A stretch of 64,000 nt of DNA from Pedococcus bigeumensis (GTDB taxonomy: Bacteria; Actinomycetota; Actinomycetes; Actinomycetales; Dermatophilaceae): the NCBI RefSeq assembly GCF_006438965.1, contig NZ_RCZM01000001.1, positions 621,097 to 685,096 of the forward strand, written 5' to 3'. A program made the translations under genes and the position numbers. The notes under the pieces are model-generated. The model was not told where the DNA came from. It was given only the letters and a program-made list of their open reading frames with translations, and searched no databases. How positions within the stretch are numbered: the stretch's first letter is position 1; each line of letters opens with the position of its first letter. This document shows positions 1 through 11,028 of this stretch, in pieces.

Positions 1-30
1 TGGTTGACAGCATGCCCCAGTCATCGCAGA

Positions 31-46
31 CTAAGCAAGCGCTTAG
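31..46. promoter_or_regulatory. Palindromic operator-like site, TetR type
   Basis: CTAAGCAAGCGCTTAG has matching 7-base ends (CTAAGC.. / ..GCTTAG) and ends 41 bases before the acyl-CoA dehydrogenase start. A sibling with the same CTAAGC..GCGCTTA core lies at 6218-6233. Palindromes of this size in front of acyl-CoA genes are usually read by TetR-family repressors; no such regulator is in the window. Confidence 0.5.
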
Positions 47-87
47 TTACCTGTGTCAGTGTTGCCTGTTCAGCGTCAAGGAGAGCC

Positions 88-1233
88 ATGCCCCGCAATG
101 TCTACGGTCCCGATCACGAGGCCTTCCGCAGTTCGGTCCGCGAGTTCATCGAGCGGACCCTCAAGCCGCGCGCTGAGCAGATGCTCGAGGTCAAGTCGGT
201 CGACCGTGACATCTGGAAGGAAGCCGGCAAGCAGGGCTTGTTCGGCCTCGACATCCCCGAGGAGTTCGGCGGCGCGGGCGCGGAGGACTACCGCTTCAAC
301 GCGATCGCGGCCGAGGAGATCGCCGGCTTCAACTTCGCTGTCTCCTCCTGCTTCGGGATCCACTCCGACGTGTGCCCGCCCTACATCGTGGACCTCGGCA
401 CCCAGGAGCAGAAGGAGCGCTGGCTGCCGGGCATGGCCAACGGCGACCTGATCTGCGCGATCGCGATGACCGAGCCCTCGGGTGGGTCGGACCTCGCCGC
501 CCTCAAGACCACCGCCGTGCGGGACGGCGACGGCTGGATCCTCAACGGTTCCAAGACCTTCATCACCAACGGTTACCAGGCCGACCTCGTCATCGTCGCC
601 GCCAGGACCGACCCCTCCAAGGGCGCCAAGGGCATCACCCTCTTCATGGTGGAGGCCGGCATGGAGGGCTTCAGCCGGGGCCGCAAGCTCGACAAGGTCG
701 GACAGGAGGAGGCAGACACCTCCGAGCTGTTCTTCGAGGACGTGCACCTTCCCGACACCAACCGGCTGGGCGACGAGGGACTGGGCTTCATCTCGATGAT
801 GCAGCGGCTGCCGCAGGAGCGCGTCGGCGCGAGCGTCGCCAACACGGCCCACGCCTTCCAGATCTTCCGCGAGACCGTCGAGTACACCAAGGAGCGCAAG
901 GCGTTCGGCCAGCCGATCGGCGCGTTCCAGCACAACAAGTTCAAGATGGCCGAGCTGCAGACCAAGCTCGAGGTCACCCAGGCCTATGTCGACGACTGCA
1001 TCGCCGCGCACGCCGAGCAGAAGCTCACGGCGATCGACGCGGCCAAGGCGAAGTGGTGGTCGGCGCAGGTGCAGAACGACGTGCTGGACGAGTGCGTGCA
1101 GCTCTACGGCGGCTACGGCTTCATGAACGAGTACCGCGTGGCCCGCGCCTGGCGCGATGCCCGGGTCTCGAAGATCTGGGCCGGGTCGAACGAGATCATG
1201 AAGGAGCTCATCGGCCGGGACCTCGGTCTCTGA
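88..1233 (+). CDS. Acyl-CoA dehydrogenase
   Basis: This 381-residue flavoenzyme should oxidise an acyl-CoA to the trans-2-enoyl-CoA, passing electrons to ETF. The full length matches the family. The FAD/substrate signature AMTEPSGGSD is present, and the C-terminal YGGYGFMNEYRVAR stretch carries the glutamate that aligns with the catalytic base of medium-chain enzymes, followed by KIWAGSNEIMKELIGR. The ATG at 88 is preferred because AAGGAG sits 5 bases before it; an upstream ATG at position 4 lacks this and adds 28 non-conserved residues. The gene heads an operon with two SDRs and an MDR; the next gene starts one base after its stop. The chain-length preference cannot be read from the sequence. 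Confidence 0.93.
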   Translation: MPRNVYGPDHEAFRSSVREFIERTLKPRAEQMLEVKSVDRDIWKEAGKQGLFGLDIPEEFGGAGAEDYRFNAIAAEEIAGFNFAVSSCFGIHSDVCPPYIVDLGTQEQKERWLPGMANGDLICAIAMTEPSGGSDLAALKTTAVRDGDGWILNGSKTFITNGYQADLVIVAARTDPSKGAKGITLFMVEAGMEGFSRGRKLDKVGQEEADTSELFFEDVHLPDTNRLGDEGLGFISMMQRLPQERVGASVANTAHAFQIFRETVEYTKERKAFGQPIGAFQHNKFKMAELQTKLEVTQAYVDDCIAAHAEQKLTAIDAAKAKWWSAQVQNDVLDECVQLYGGYGFMNEYRVARAWRDARVSKIWAGSNEIMKELIGRDLGL

Positions 1234-1234
1234 C

Positions 1235-1993
1235 GTGGGGGTCCACGACGGCGCGGTGGCCATCGTCACCGGCGCCTCGCGGGGCATCGGGCTCGGCATC
1301 GCCGAGAAGCTGGTGGCCGAAGGTGCTCGGGTCGTCATCACCGCCCGTAAGCCCGAGGCGTTGGCGGAGGCTGTCGCCCACCTGGGTGGCGAGTCGAAAG
1401 CCCTTGGTGTCGCGGGGAATGCGGCGGATGCGGCGCACCAGGACGAGGTGATCCGGGCTGCCCGCGAGACGTTCGGCGGCCTTGACTACCTCGTCAACAA
1501 CACGGGGATCAACCCGGCCTACGGTCCGATCATCGACACCGAGCTCGACGTCGCCCGCAAGATCATGGAGGTCAACGTCCTCGCGGCGTTCTCCTGGACC
1601 CAGAAGGCGATCGCCGCTGGGATCAGCACCGGCGAGGTGCCCGGGTCCGTGGTCAACGTCGCGTCCATCGCCGGACTCGGGGCCACCGGTTCGATCGGCT
1701 GGTATGCCGTGAGCAAGGCCGCGCTGATCCACCTCACCGTCGAGCTCGCCTACCAGCTCGGCCCGCAGCTGCGCGTCAACGCGGTGGCCCCGGCCATCGT
1801 CAAGACCCAGTTCGCGCAGGCCCTTTACGAAGGGCGCGAGGAGAAGGTCGCCGCCGGCTACCCGATGAAGCGACTCGGGGCTCCCGAGGACATCGCGGGT
1901 GCCGTGTCGTTCCTGCTGTCCAAGGACGCCGGCTGGGTGACCGGTCAGACGCTGGTCGTCGACGGCGGCGTCACGCTCGGAGGCGGCCTGTGA
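1235..1993 (+). CDS. Short-chain dehydrogenase/reductase (SDR)
   Basis: This 252-residue classical SDR is probably a NAD(P)-dependent 3-hydroxyacyl/3-oxoacyl oxidoreductase acting beside the acyl-CoA dehydrogenase. It shows the Rossmann TGASRGIG near residue 12, the NNTG structural motif (the usual NNAG is altered), a serine in VNVASIAG and YAVSK as the catalytic Tyr-Lys pair, and a C-terminal VDGG. It starts with GTG one base after the upstream stop, with no clear Shine-Dalgarno, so it is probably translationally coupled. Its end overlaps the next SDR by 4 bases. An octamer GTATGCCG lies inside it at 1702, supplying the Tyr-Ala codons of the active site. The substrate is not determinable. 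Confidence 0.9.
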   Translation: MGVHDGAVAIVTGASRGIGLGIAEKLVAEGARVVITARKPEALAEAVAHLGGESKALGVAGNAADAAHQDEVIRAARETFGGLDYLVNNTGINPAYGPIIDTELDVARKIMEVNVLAAFSWTQKAIAAGISTGEVPGSVVNVASIAGLGATGSIGWYAVSKAALIHLTVELAYQLGPQLRVNAVAPAIVKTQFAQALYEGREEKVAAGYPMKRLGAPEDIAGAVSFLLSKDAGWVTGQTLVVDGGVTLGGGL

Positions 1994-2781
1994 CGCTCGA
2001 CCTGGCTGGCCGCGGCGTCGTCGTGACGGGCGCCGGCCGGGGGATCGGCGCCGCCTACGCGAAGGCGTTCGTGGCAGCCGGCGCACGAGTGGTCGTGAAC
2101 GACCTCGACCCGGCGACGGCGACCTCCACCGCCGACGAGCTCGGCGCCGTGGCGATCCCGGGGGATGCCTCGAGCGAGGCGGGTGTCGCGGCGCTCGTCG
2201 ACGCGGCACGTGCTGAGCTCGGCCAGATCGACGTGTTCTGCGCCAATGCCGGCGTGGCGCGTGGCGGCACCGAGGCCGTCGATGAGAAGGCGTGGGAGGT
2301 CTCGTGGAACGTCAACGTGATGGCCCACGTGCGCGCTGCCAAGCTGCTCGTGCCCGACTGGCTGGAGCGTGGCGGCGGCACCTTCGTGACGACCGCGTCG
2401 GCTGCCGGTCTGCTCTCGATCCCCGGTGCTGCGCCCTACGCGGTGACCAAGCACGCGGCCGTCGCCTTCGCCGAGTGGCTGTCGATGACCTATGGCGCCA
2501 AGGGAGTTCGCGTTCACGCGGTGTGTCCGCAGGGCGTGCGCACCGACATGTTGTGGAGCTCCGGCTCGGCGGGCCGCGCCCTCATGGAGCCGGGTGCGGT
2601 GGACCCCGACGATGTTGCCCGCGACCTGGTGGCTGCGATGGAGGATGGGCGATTCCTCGTCCTGCCGCACCCCGAGGTCGCCGAGATGTATGCCCACCGT
2701 GCTGCCGACCCGGACCGCTGGCTCGCCGGGATGCGCAAGATGGCGGCCGCCCTCCCGGCGGTCACCATGGGCACCGACTGA
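1990..2781 (+). CDS. Short-chain dehydrogenase/reductase (SDR)
   Basis: This 263-residue SDR has TGAGRGIG near residue 15, NAG in the CANAGVA stretch, and a YAVTK catalytic pair. It differs from its upstream neighbour in having TGAGRGIG and a longer C-terminus without the VDGG ending, so the two are not a recent duplication. It begins with GTG in a GTGA overlap with the preceding gene, which indicates a shared transcript. In this operon it most likely acts on another hydroxy- or keto-intermediate of acyl-CoA breakdown, but that is inferred from position only. Confidence 0.88.
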   Translation: MTLDLAGRGVVVTGAGRGIGAAYAKAFVAAGARVVVNDLDPATATSTADELGAVAIPGDASSEAGVAALVDAARAELGQIDVFCANAGVARGGTEAVDEKAWEVSWNVNVMAHVRAAKLLVPDWLERGGGTFVTTASAAGLLSIPGAAPYAVTKHAAVAFAEWLSMTYGAKGVRVHAVCPQGVRTDMLWSSGSAGRALMEPGAVDPDDVARDLVAAMEDGRFLVLPHPEVAEMYAHRAADPDRWLAGMRKMAAALPAVTMGTD

Positions 2782-2827
2782 GGCTGCCCGACACCGACCG
2801 CGACCAACACCGACCCGAGGAGCACCC

Positions 2828-3814
2828 GTGCAGGCATGGCAGGTCACCTCCCTCGGCGAACCCGCCGACGTCATGTCGCTGGCCGACATCCCGGGTCCCA
2901 GCGTCCAGCCGGGCCACCTGCGGGTCCGGGTGCTGGCGGCAGCCCTGAACTTCCCCGACGTGCTGATGGCGCGCGGTCACTACCAGGTGCGTCCGGACCT
3001 GCCCTTCACTCCCGGGGTCGAGGTCTGCGCAGAGGTGCTCGACCTCGGCGAAGGCGTTTCGGGGTTCGCCGTCGGGGACCGTGTCGTGGGAACCACTGCT
3101 GTGCCGCACGGTGGACTCGCCGAGCAGGCCCTGATGCCCGCGTCCGGCGCGTTCCCGGCGCCCGAATCGCTGGCCGACGCGGAGGCGAGCGCGCTGACGA
3201 TCGGCTACCAGACGGCATACGTGGGGCTGGTCCGTCGGGCTGGCCTGCAGGCTGGCGAGACCCTGCTGGTGCACGCCGCAGCCGGGGGAGTGGGCATCGC
3301 CGCCGTGCAGGTGGGCAAGGCGCTCGGTGCGACGGTGGTCGCGGTGGTCGGTAGTGCCGCCAAGGCGGAGGTCGCCCGCGCGGCGGGTGCGGATGTGGTG
3401 GTCGACCGCTCGGCCGGCGACCTCGTGGCTGCCCTGAAAGAGGTCGTGGGGCGCTCGGGTGCCGACGTCGTGTTCGACCCGGTGGGTGGCGCCGCCTATG
3501 AGGCGTCGACCAAGGTCGTCGCATTCGAGGGGCGGATCGTGGTTGTCGGCTTCACCAGCGGGACCATCCCCGCTCCGGCGCTCAACCACGCCCTGGTCAA
3601 GAACTACTCGATCCTCGGCTTGCACTGGGGGCTCTACCTCCAGCGCGACCACGCGGTGGCCGCGGCTGCCCATGCCCAGCTGACGGAGTGGGCTGCCAGC
3701 GGGATCGTCAATCCCTTTGTGTCCCAGCAGGTTCCGTTCGAGGATGCGCCCAGCGCTCTCACCCGGCTCGGCGCCGGGGAGAGCACCGGGCGCATCGTCG
3801 TCCTCTGCAGCTGA
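2828..3814 (+). CDS. Zinc-independent quinone oxidoreductase-like MDR
   Basis: This 328-residue medium-chain reductase resembles NADPH:quinone reductases. The N-terminal GroES-like half contains NFPDVLMARGHYQ, typical of the zinc-free branch. The NADPH-binding half has HAAAGGVGIAAVQVGKALGA near residues 150-170. Cysteine ligands for zinc are not seen. The start is GTG at 2828 with GAGGAG six bases upstream, which excludes a much longer reading frame from 2492. It is the last gene of the four-gene operon and converges on the SRPBCC gene. Enoyl-CoA or quinone substrates are both possible; the sequence does not decide. Confidence 0.87.
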   Translation: MQAWQVTSLGEPADVMSLADIPGPSVQPGHLRVRVLAAALNFPDVLMARGHYQVRPDLPFTPGVEVCAEVLDLGEGVSGFAVGDRVVGTTAVPHGGLAEQALMPASGAFPAPESLADAEASALTIGYQTAYVGLVRRAGLQAGETLLVHAAAGGVGIAAVQVGKALGATVVAVVGSAAKAEVARAAGADVVVDRSAGDLVAALKEVVGRSGADVVFDPVGGAAYEASTKVVAFEGRIVVVGFTSGTIPAPALNHALVKNYSILGLHWGLYLQRDHAVAAAAHAQLTEWAASGIVNPFVSQQVPFEDAPSALTRLGAGESTGRIVVLCS

Positions 3815-3835
3815 CGTCCGACACAGGCAGCCGGC

Positions 3836-4330
3836 TCAGGCTGCGAGGTCCTGGGCGACCTTCTCGAGGGCGTCGTAGGAGTCGTTCATGCCGGACTCCA
3901 TGCCAGACGCGAGCACCATCTGGACCGTCTCAGGCGAGTCGTAGGTGATCACGGCCCGCATAGTGGTGAAGCCGTCCTGCTCGGTGAACGTCGACTCGAT
4001 GACCGACTCGGGGCTCTGGATGTTGTCGAAGATCTCGGTGTGCACCATCCGGCTGGGCGGGTCCAGCTCGCGGTACTCGCCCGAGAACGACACCTCGTCG
4101 CCCGCGGAGTTGGTCTGCGCGAAGTGCCACTTGCCGCCGACGCGCAGGTCGACCTCGCAGATCGTGACCTCGCCATGGCCGGCACCCCACCACTGACGGA
4201 TGTGCTCGGGCTGGGTCATCGCCTCGTAGACGAGGGCGGCTGGGGCGGTGAAGGTCCGGGTGATGACCAGCTCGCTGCCTTCGTGGGTGAGGGTGGCGCG
4301 CTGGTTGGTCTCGGCTGCTGCGTTGCTCAT
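3836..4330 (-). CDS. SRPBCC (AHSA1-type) domain protein
   Basis: This 164-residue protein has the START/Bet v1-like fold of activator-of-Hsp90 homologues: an early ITRTFTAPAALVYEAMT stretch, QWWGAGHGEV, and a GGKWHF core strand. Such proteins usually bind small hydrophobic ligands. It follows an ArsR-family regulator with a 4-base overlap, an arrangement very common across bacteria, where the two act together in an unknown sensing or detoxification role. No signal peptide or membrane segment is seen. The ligand is unknown. Confidence 0.88.
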   Translation of the reverse strand: MSNAAAETNQRATLTHEGSELVITRTFTAPAALVYEAMTQPEHIRQWWGAGHGEVTICEVDLRVGGKWHFAQTNSAGDEVSFSGEYRELDPPSRMVHTEIFDNIQSPESVIESTFTEQDGFTTMRAVITYDSPETVQMVLASGMESGMNDSYDALEKVAQDLAA

Positions 4331-4707
4331 GACTTCTTCTCCTGTTCAGCGGTGGGAATGTCGGTCCGCCGGACGGGGAGTGCGGCCCCCTGGAGGCGGG
4401 TGAGGTAGGCGTCGAGGTGGTCGAGGTTGGCCTCCCAGTGGCGGCGGTACTCCTCGAGCCACGACGTCGCGCTCTGCAGTGGCGTGGCGGTGATCCGGCA
4501 GTTGCGCCGCTGCCCGTCACGGTCCTTGGCGACCAGCCCGGCCCGCTCCAGCACAGACAGGTGCTTGGAGATGGCCGGCAGGGTCATGGCGAACGGCTCC
4601 GCGAGCTCACCGACCGTGGCGTCGCCCCCGGCGAGACGCTCGAGGATCGCGCGTCGGGTGGGGTCGGCCAGGGCGGCGAACGTGGCGCTGAGCGGGTCGT
4701 GGTCCAT
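4327..4707 (-). CDS. ArsR-family winged-helix regulator
   Basis: This 126-residue DNA-binding protein begins DPLSATFAALADPTRRAILE and has a helix-turn-helix at MTLPAISKHLSVLERAGLV (about residues 40-58). No cysteine cluster typical of metal-sensing ArsR members is visible, so it is likely one of the metal-independent ArsR proteins paired with SRPBCC genes. It probably represses its own operon from the palindrome at 4715-4726, just before its start. The ATG at 4707 gives the normal family length. Confidence 0.92.
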   Translation of the reverse strand: MDHDPLSATFAALADPTRRAILERLAGGDATVGELAEPFAMTLPAISKHLSVLERAGLVAKDRDGQRRNCRITATPLQSATSWLEEYRRHWEANLDHLDAYLTRLQGAALPVRRTDIPTAEQEKKS

Positions 4708-4714
4708 TGTCCTT

Positions 4715-4726
4715 AACCGATCGGTT
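4715..4726. promoter_or_regulatory. Palindrome before arsR-like gene, likely autoregulatory operator
   Basis: AACCGATCGGTT is a perfect 12-base palindrome ending eight bases upstream of the arsR-like start. It sits in the only AT-rich patch of the area (through about 4750), which should also contain the promoter. ArsR repressors commonly bind such sites over their own promoter. Confidence 0.55.
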
Positions 4727-4807
4727 TATTAACTACATCGGAAACTATCAACCCGGGTCAGCCCCGCTGTCAAGGGGTATGCCGCGTGGGCGGCGTAGCG
4801 TGGCGCG

Positions 4808-5365
4808 GTGCCCGATGCGCGTCGTCCCGATCGAGCGGCCCCACGCAGCCAGAGCCTGGCGCCGTGGCTGCGAGCTTCCTTCGGCGCGCCGAATGCGTTG
4901 TACGCCAACGGGTTTGGTTGGCTGCTGGGGCGGCGGTTCCTCCGGCTGTCGCACACGGGGCGGCGCAGTGGACGGACCTTCCACGTCGTCCTCGAGGTGG
5001 TGCGCTACGACCGGACCACCGGCGAGGCGACCGTGATCTCCGGCTTCGGTGAGACGGCCGACTGGCTGCGCAACCTGCGTGCCGGTGGTCGCGTCGAGGT
5101 GGACTTCGGCCGCGGACCGAGCCCCGCGGCATACCGGGTCCTGGGGCTGGACGAGGCGGAGGCGACCTATGCCGCCTACGAGCGGCGCAACCTGCTCATC
5201 GCGCCACTGGTGCGGTGGACCCTGACGGCCCTGCTGGGTTGGACCTACGACGGCAGCCGGGCGGCTCGGCGCCGGATGGTCGCCGAGCTCCCCCTGGTAG
5301 CGCTGCGGCTGGCGGCACACCGGACGGCTCGACCGCCTCAGTCGAGTGGGCCACCCGCCACATAG
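4808..5365 (+). CDS. Nitroreductase-family deazaflavin (F420)-type protein, DUF385
   Basis: This 185-residue protein resembles the Ddn/DUF385 split-barrel family, which binds F420 and reduces quinones or nitro compounds. The diagnostic part is LSHTGRRSGRTFHVVLEVVRYD (seen in shorter pieces LSHTGRRSGR and HVVLEVVRYD), followed by a strand with SGFGETADWLRNLRAG. It starts with GTG at 4808. The last 28 bases overlap the end of the convergent FabG-like gene. No F420 synthesis genes are in the window, so cofactor use is inferred from family only. Confidence 0.82.
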   Translation: MPDARRPDRAAPRSQSLAPWLRASFGAPNALYANGFGWLLGRRFLRLSHTGRRSGRTFHVVLEVVRYDRTTGEATVISGFGETADWLRNLRAGGRVEVDFGRGPSPAAYRVLGLDEAEATYAAYERRNLLIAPLVRWTLTALLGWTYDGSRAARRRMVAELPLVALRLAAHRTARPPQSSGPPAT

Positions 5366-6093
5366 ATGACCTGGCCGGAGACGAAGCCGGCGTCCTCGGA
5401 GCAGAGGAATCCGATGGTGGCGGCGATGTCCTCGGGCTGGCCGACCCGCTGCACCGGGATCGCCGCGGCCGAGTGGGCGATGAAGTCCTCGAACGAGACT
5501 CCGAGCCGCTCAGCCGTCATCTTGGTCATCTCGGTCTGGATGAACCCGGGAGCCACCGCGTTCGCGGTCACACTGAACTTGCCCAGCTCGATCGCCAGGG
5601 TCTTGGTGAAGCCCTGCAGTCCGGCCTTGGCAGCCGAGTAGTTGACCTGGCCCCGGTTGCCCTGGGCGGAGCTGGAGGAGAGGTTGACGATGCGCCCGAA
5701 CTTCTCCTTGGTCATGAAGCCCTGGACGGCGCGCGTCATCAGGAAGGACCCGCGCAGGTGCACGTTGATCACGGCGTCCCAGTCGTCCTCGGTCATCTTG
5801 AACAGCAGGTTGTCGCGGGTGATGCCCGCGTTGTTGACCAGGATCGTGGGGGCTCCGAGCTCGTCGGCGACGCGCTGCACGGCGGCTTCGACCTGCGCCG
5901 CATCGGCCACGTCGACCCCCACTGCGAGGGCCCGTCCACCGGCGTCGGTGATGGCAGAAACCGTGTCTGCACAAGCTGACTCGTCGAGGTCGAGCACCGC
6001 AACGGCATGTCCGGCGGCGGCGAGTCGCTTGGCGGTGGCAGCGCCGATGCCGCGGGCGGCTCCGGTGACGATCGCGGTGCGCGGGGTGCTCAT
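5338..6093 (-). CDS. FabG-like 3-oxoacyl-ACP/CoA reductase (SDR)
   Basis: This 251-residue SDR is closer to FabG than the two at 1.2-2.8 kb. It has TGAARGIG at about residue 12, NNAG in LVNNAGITRDNLLFKM, the catalytic serines in NLSSSS, YSAAK and a final SGQVIYVAGG. It should reduce 3-oxoacyl thioesters with NADPH. The operator-like site at 6218-6233 upstream shares its core with the one before the acyl-CoA dehydrogenase operon, suggesting common control and thus a role in the same acyl-thioester pathway rather than, or in addition to, housekeeping fatty-acid synthesis. Confidence 0.9.
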   Translation of the reverse strand: MSTPRTAIVTGAARGIGAATAKRLAAAGHAVAVLDLDESACADTVSAITDAGGRALAVGVDVADAAQVEAAVQRVADELGAPTILVNNAGITRDNLLFKMTEDDWDAVINVHLRGSFLMTRAVQGFMTKEKFGRIVNLSSSSAQGNRGQVNYSAAKAGLQGFTKTLAIELGKFSVTANAVAPGFIQTEMTKMTAERLGVSFEDFIAHSAAAIPVQRVGQPEDIAATIGFLCSEDAGFVSGQVIYVAGGPLD

Positions 6094-6217
6094 GAGGACT
6101 CCTGGGGGTTGGCTGGGGGTGGGCTGGGGATGGGCTCAGGTGCGGTGGGGCGGTCCAGGAGGCCGAGCGGGGACCCGGCTGGTGGACAGATCTGGGGAAG
6201 GTGTGCAGGTCAGTGTA

Positions 6218-6233
6218 CTAAGCGTGCGCTTAC
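6218..6233. promoter_or_regulatory. Second copy of the CTAAGC..GCGCTTA operator-like site
   Basis: CTAAGCGTGCGCTTAC is palindromic except for its last base. It lies between the divergent FabG-like gene (start 6093) and treX (start 6359), about 125 bases from each. It matches the site at 31-46 in 13 of 16 positions. Confidence 0.5.
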
Positions 6234-6358
6234 CCGTGGGGTGGGCGGTGGCGTGAAAAGGTCGTGGGCTCGGGCACAATGAGAGGCGCTCGGGGCCGCT
6301 GAAGTCCTCCCGCGCCGCAGCTGGCCCCAGCCCCGGCACCACACGACGAAGGCGATAC

Positions 6359-8520
<2,162 letters not shown>

Positions 8521-8524
<4 letters not shown>

Positions 8525-11028
8525 ACGAGATGCAGACAGGTATGCCGAGTGGTGCAGCGCCGCACCGTCCGGGCCCCGGGCGGGTGGTGCCGTCCTCGAC
8601 GTACCGGTTGCAGGTCCAGCCCGCCTTCACCTTCGACGATGCGGCTCAGCAGGCGGACTACCTTGCGGCACTGGGGGTTTCGCACGCCTACTTGTCGCCG
8701 ATCCTTGCGCCGACGCCGGGGTCGGCGCACGGTTACGACGTGGTGAGCCACGAGTTCCTCAACGAGGAGGCCGGCGGGTCGGCGGGCTTCGACCGGCTGA
8801 CCACGGCGCTTCGCGGTGTCGGGCTCGGCACGGTGGTCGACGTGGTGCCCAACCACATGACCACCCCGACGCCCGCCTCGCTCAACCATCCGTGGTGGTT
8901 CCTGCTGCGTGACGGTCGCGAGTCCGACCACGCCCACTGGTTCGACGTCGACTGGGAGGCCGAGGAGGGCCGCGTGCTCGTCCCGGTCCTGGGGCAGTCC
9001 TTGGAGTCGGTGATCGCTGACGGTGAGCTGTCGGTGGAGGCTGGCGGAGGCCCGCACGGCAACGAGACCGTGCTGCGCTACTTCGACCACGCGTTTCCCG
9101 TGCGGCGCGGTACCGAGTCCTTGGATCTGCCGGATCTCGTTGCGGCCCAGCACTATCGGCTCTGCGACTGGCACGAGGGTGGTAGCCGCCTCAACTACCG
9201 CCGCTTCTTCGACGTGACGACGCTGGCCGCCGTGCGGGTCGAGGACAACGACGTCTTCGACCACACCCACCGGCTGCTGCTCGAGGAGTTCCTGGCCGGC
9301 ACCGTCGACGGGTTCCGGATCGACCACCCCGACGGGTTGGCCGACCCCGGTGGCTATCTCTCCCGTCTGGCCGACGCGACCGGGGACGCCTGGGTGGTGG
9401 CCGAGAAGATCCTCGAGGGTCACGAGCAGCTGCCGGCGGACTGGCGCTGCGCGGGGACCACGGGCTACGACACCCTGCTGCGGGTGCAGCAGGTCTTCGT
9501 CGACCCGGCGGGCGAGACGCCCTTGACCGACCTCCTCACCGAGCTGGTGGGGGAGCGGCAGGACCTCGATGACATGGTCCTGACCGCCAAGCAGCAGGTC
9601 GTGGCGCAGGTTCAGCTGGCCGAGGTCAACCGGCTGATGCGGCTCATCGGCCGCGTCCTCGTCGGCGAGGACCAGGACGCCCTCCGGCGAGGGCTCGAGG
9701 CGCTGCTCGTCTCGATGGACCGCTATCGGGCCTACCTGGTCCCCGGTGCTGAGGCCGAGCCGGAGCAGCTTGCCGTGCTCGCGCACGCCGAGGCCCGGGC
9801 GGCTCAGCTGGTCTCGGAAGAGGACCGGGACGCCTTGGCCCTGGTGGCGCAGCTGGCGTCCGGAGGACACCTGCCGGGCGCCCAGATCGACACCCGCGGC
9901 GCCCAGCGCGAGTTCGTCGTCCGGTTCCAGCAGACCTGCGGCCCCGTCATGGCCAAGGGCATCGAGGACACCGCCTTCTACCGCTACGCCCGCCTCACCG
10001 GTCTCAACGAGGTCGGCGGCGACCCAGGCCGGGTCGGTCTGGCACCCGACGAGCTGCACTCCTTTGCGGCCCGACAGCTGGCCACCTGGCCGACCACCAT
10101 GACCACCCTGGCCACCCATGACACCAAGCGCTCCGAGGACGTCCGCGCGCGCCTCTCGGTGATCGCGGAGCGTCCGGCCGAGTGGGCGAATTGGGTCCAC
10201 ACAGCGCGCGAGCTGGGGGCGCCCCATCGCGGCTCGCGGCTCGACCCTGCCACCGAGTACCTCCTGTGGCAGACCGCGGTCGGCACCTGGCCGATCAGCA
10301 CCGAGCGGCTGCAGGGCTATGCCACCAAGGCGATCCGCGAGGCCAAGGAACACACCACGTGGACCGAGCAGGACACGGTCTACGAAGCGGACGTGGCCGC
10401 GTTCGCCGAGGCCCTGACCACCGAGCCCGCGCTCGGCGACCATGTGGCGCAGTGGGTCGACCTGACCGCACCAGCGGCCCGCGCCGTCACGCTCGGGCAG
10501 AAGCTGCTCCAGCTGGTCCTGCCCGGGGTCCCGGACGTCTACCAGGGCACCGAGCTCGTCGACCTCTCGCTCGTCGACCCCGACAACCGTCGTCCCGTCG
10601 ACTACTCGGTACGCCGGGACCGGCTGGCACACCTCGACGCCGGCGAGGGCCTGCGTGACCTCGACGACGAGAAGCTGCTCGTGACCTCACGCGCGTTGCG
10701 CCTGCGACGAGACCACCCCGAGTGGTTCATCGGCGAGCACGCCACGTATGCCGCCGTCCCTACCTCGAGCGAGCACGCCGTGGCCGTCGGTCGTGGCGAC
10801 GCCGAGGGGATTCAGGTGGTGGCGGTCGCGACCCGGCTCGACGACCGGCTGCGCGCCGACGGAGGCTGGGGCGCCGCGGGCGTCGCACTGCCGGAAGGAG
10901 ACTGGGTGGACCTGCTCACCGGGGCCGCCCTCACCCGACCGGCTGACGGCGAGGTCGAGCTCGCCGTGCTGCTGCGCGCCCTTCCGGTTGCCCTGCTCGT
11001 GCGACATGAAAGCCTTGAGCCGCGATGA
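8521..11028 (+). CDS. treY: Maltooligosyltrehalose synthase
   Basis: This 835-residue GH13 enzyme converts the reducing-end alpha-1,4 linkage of maltodextrins to the alpha,alpha-1,1 linkage. Seen motifs are STYRLQVQPAFTFDDA at the N-terminus, SPILAPTPGSAHGYDV, VVDVVPNHM, DGFRIDHPDGLADP with the nucleophile Asp, VVAEKILE with the acid Glu, and TLATHDTKRSEDVRARL. The C-terminal domain ends in PVALLVRHE. It overlaps treX and treZ by 4 bases on each side. An octamer copy begins at 8540, right after the start, where its ATG falls within the motif (Gly-Met-Pro). Confidence 0.97.

Noticed and set aside
4-87. Upstream ATG at position 4 for the acyl-CoA dehydrogenase
   Set aside because: It has no ribosome-binding site, and the added 28 residues cover the operator-like palindrome; ATG 88 with AAGGAG fits better.
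2688-2695. GTATGCCC, a near match to the octamer
   Set aside because: It differs at the last base, which is G in all other copies, so it was left out of the count.
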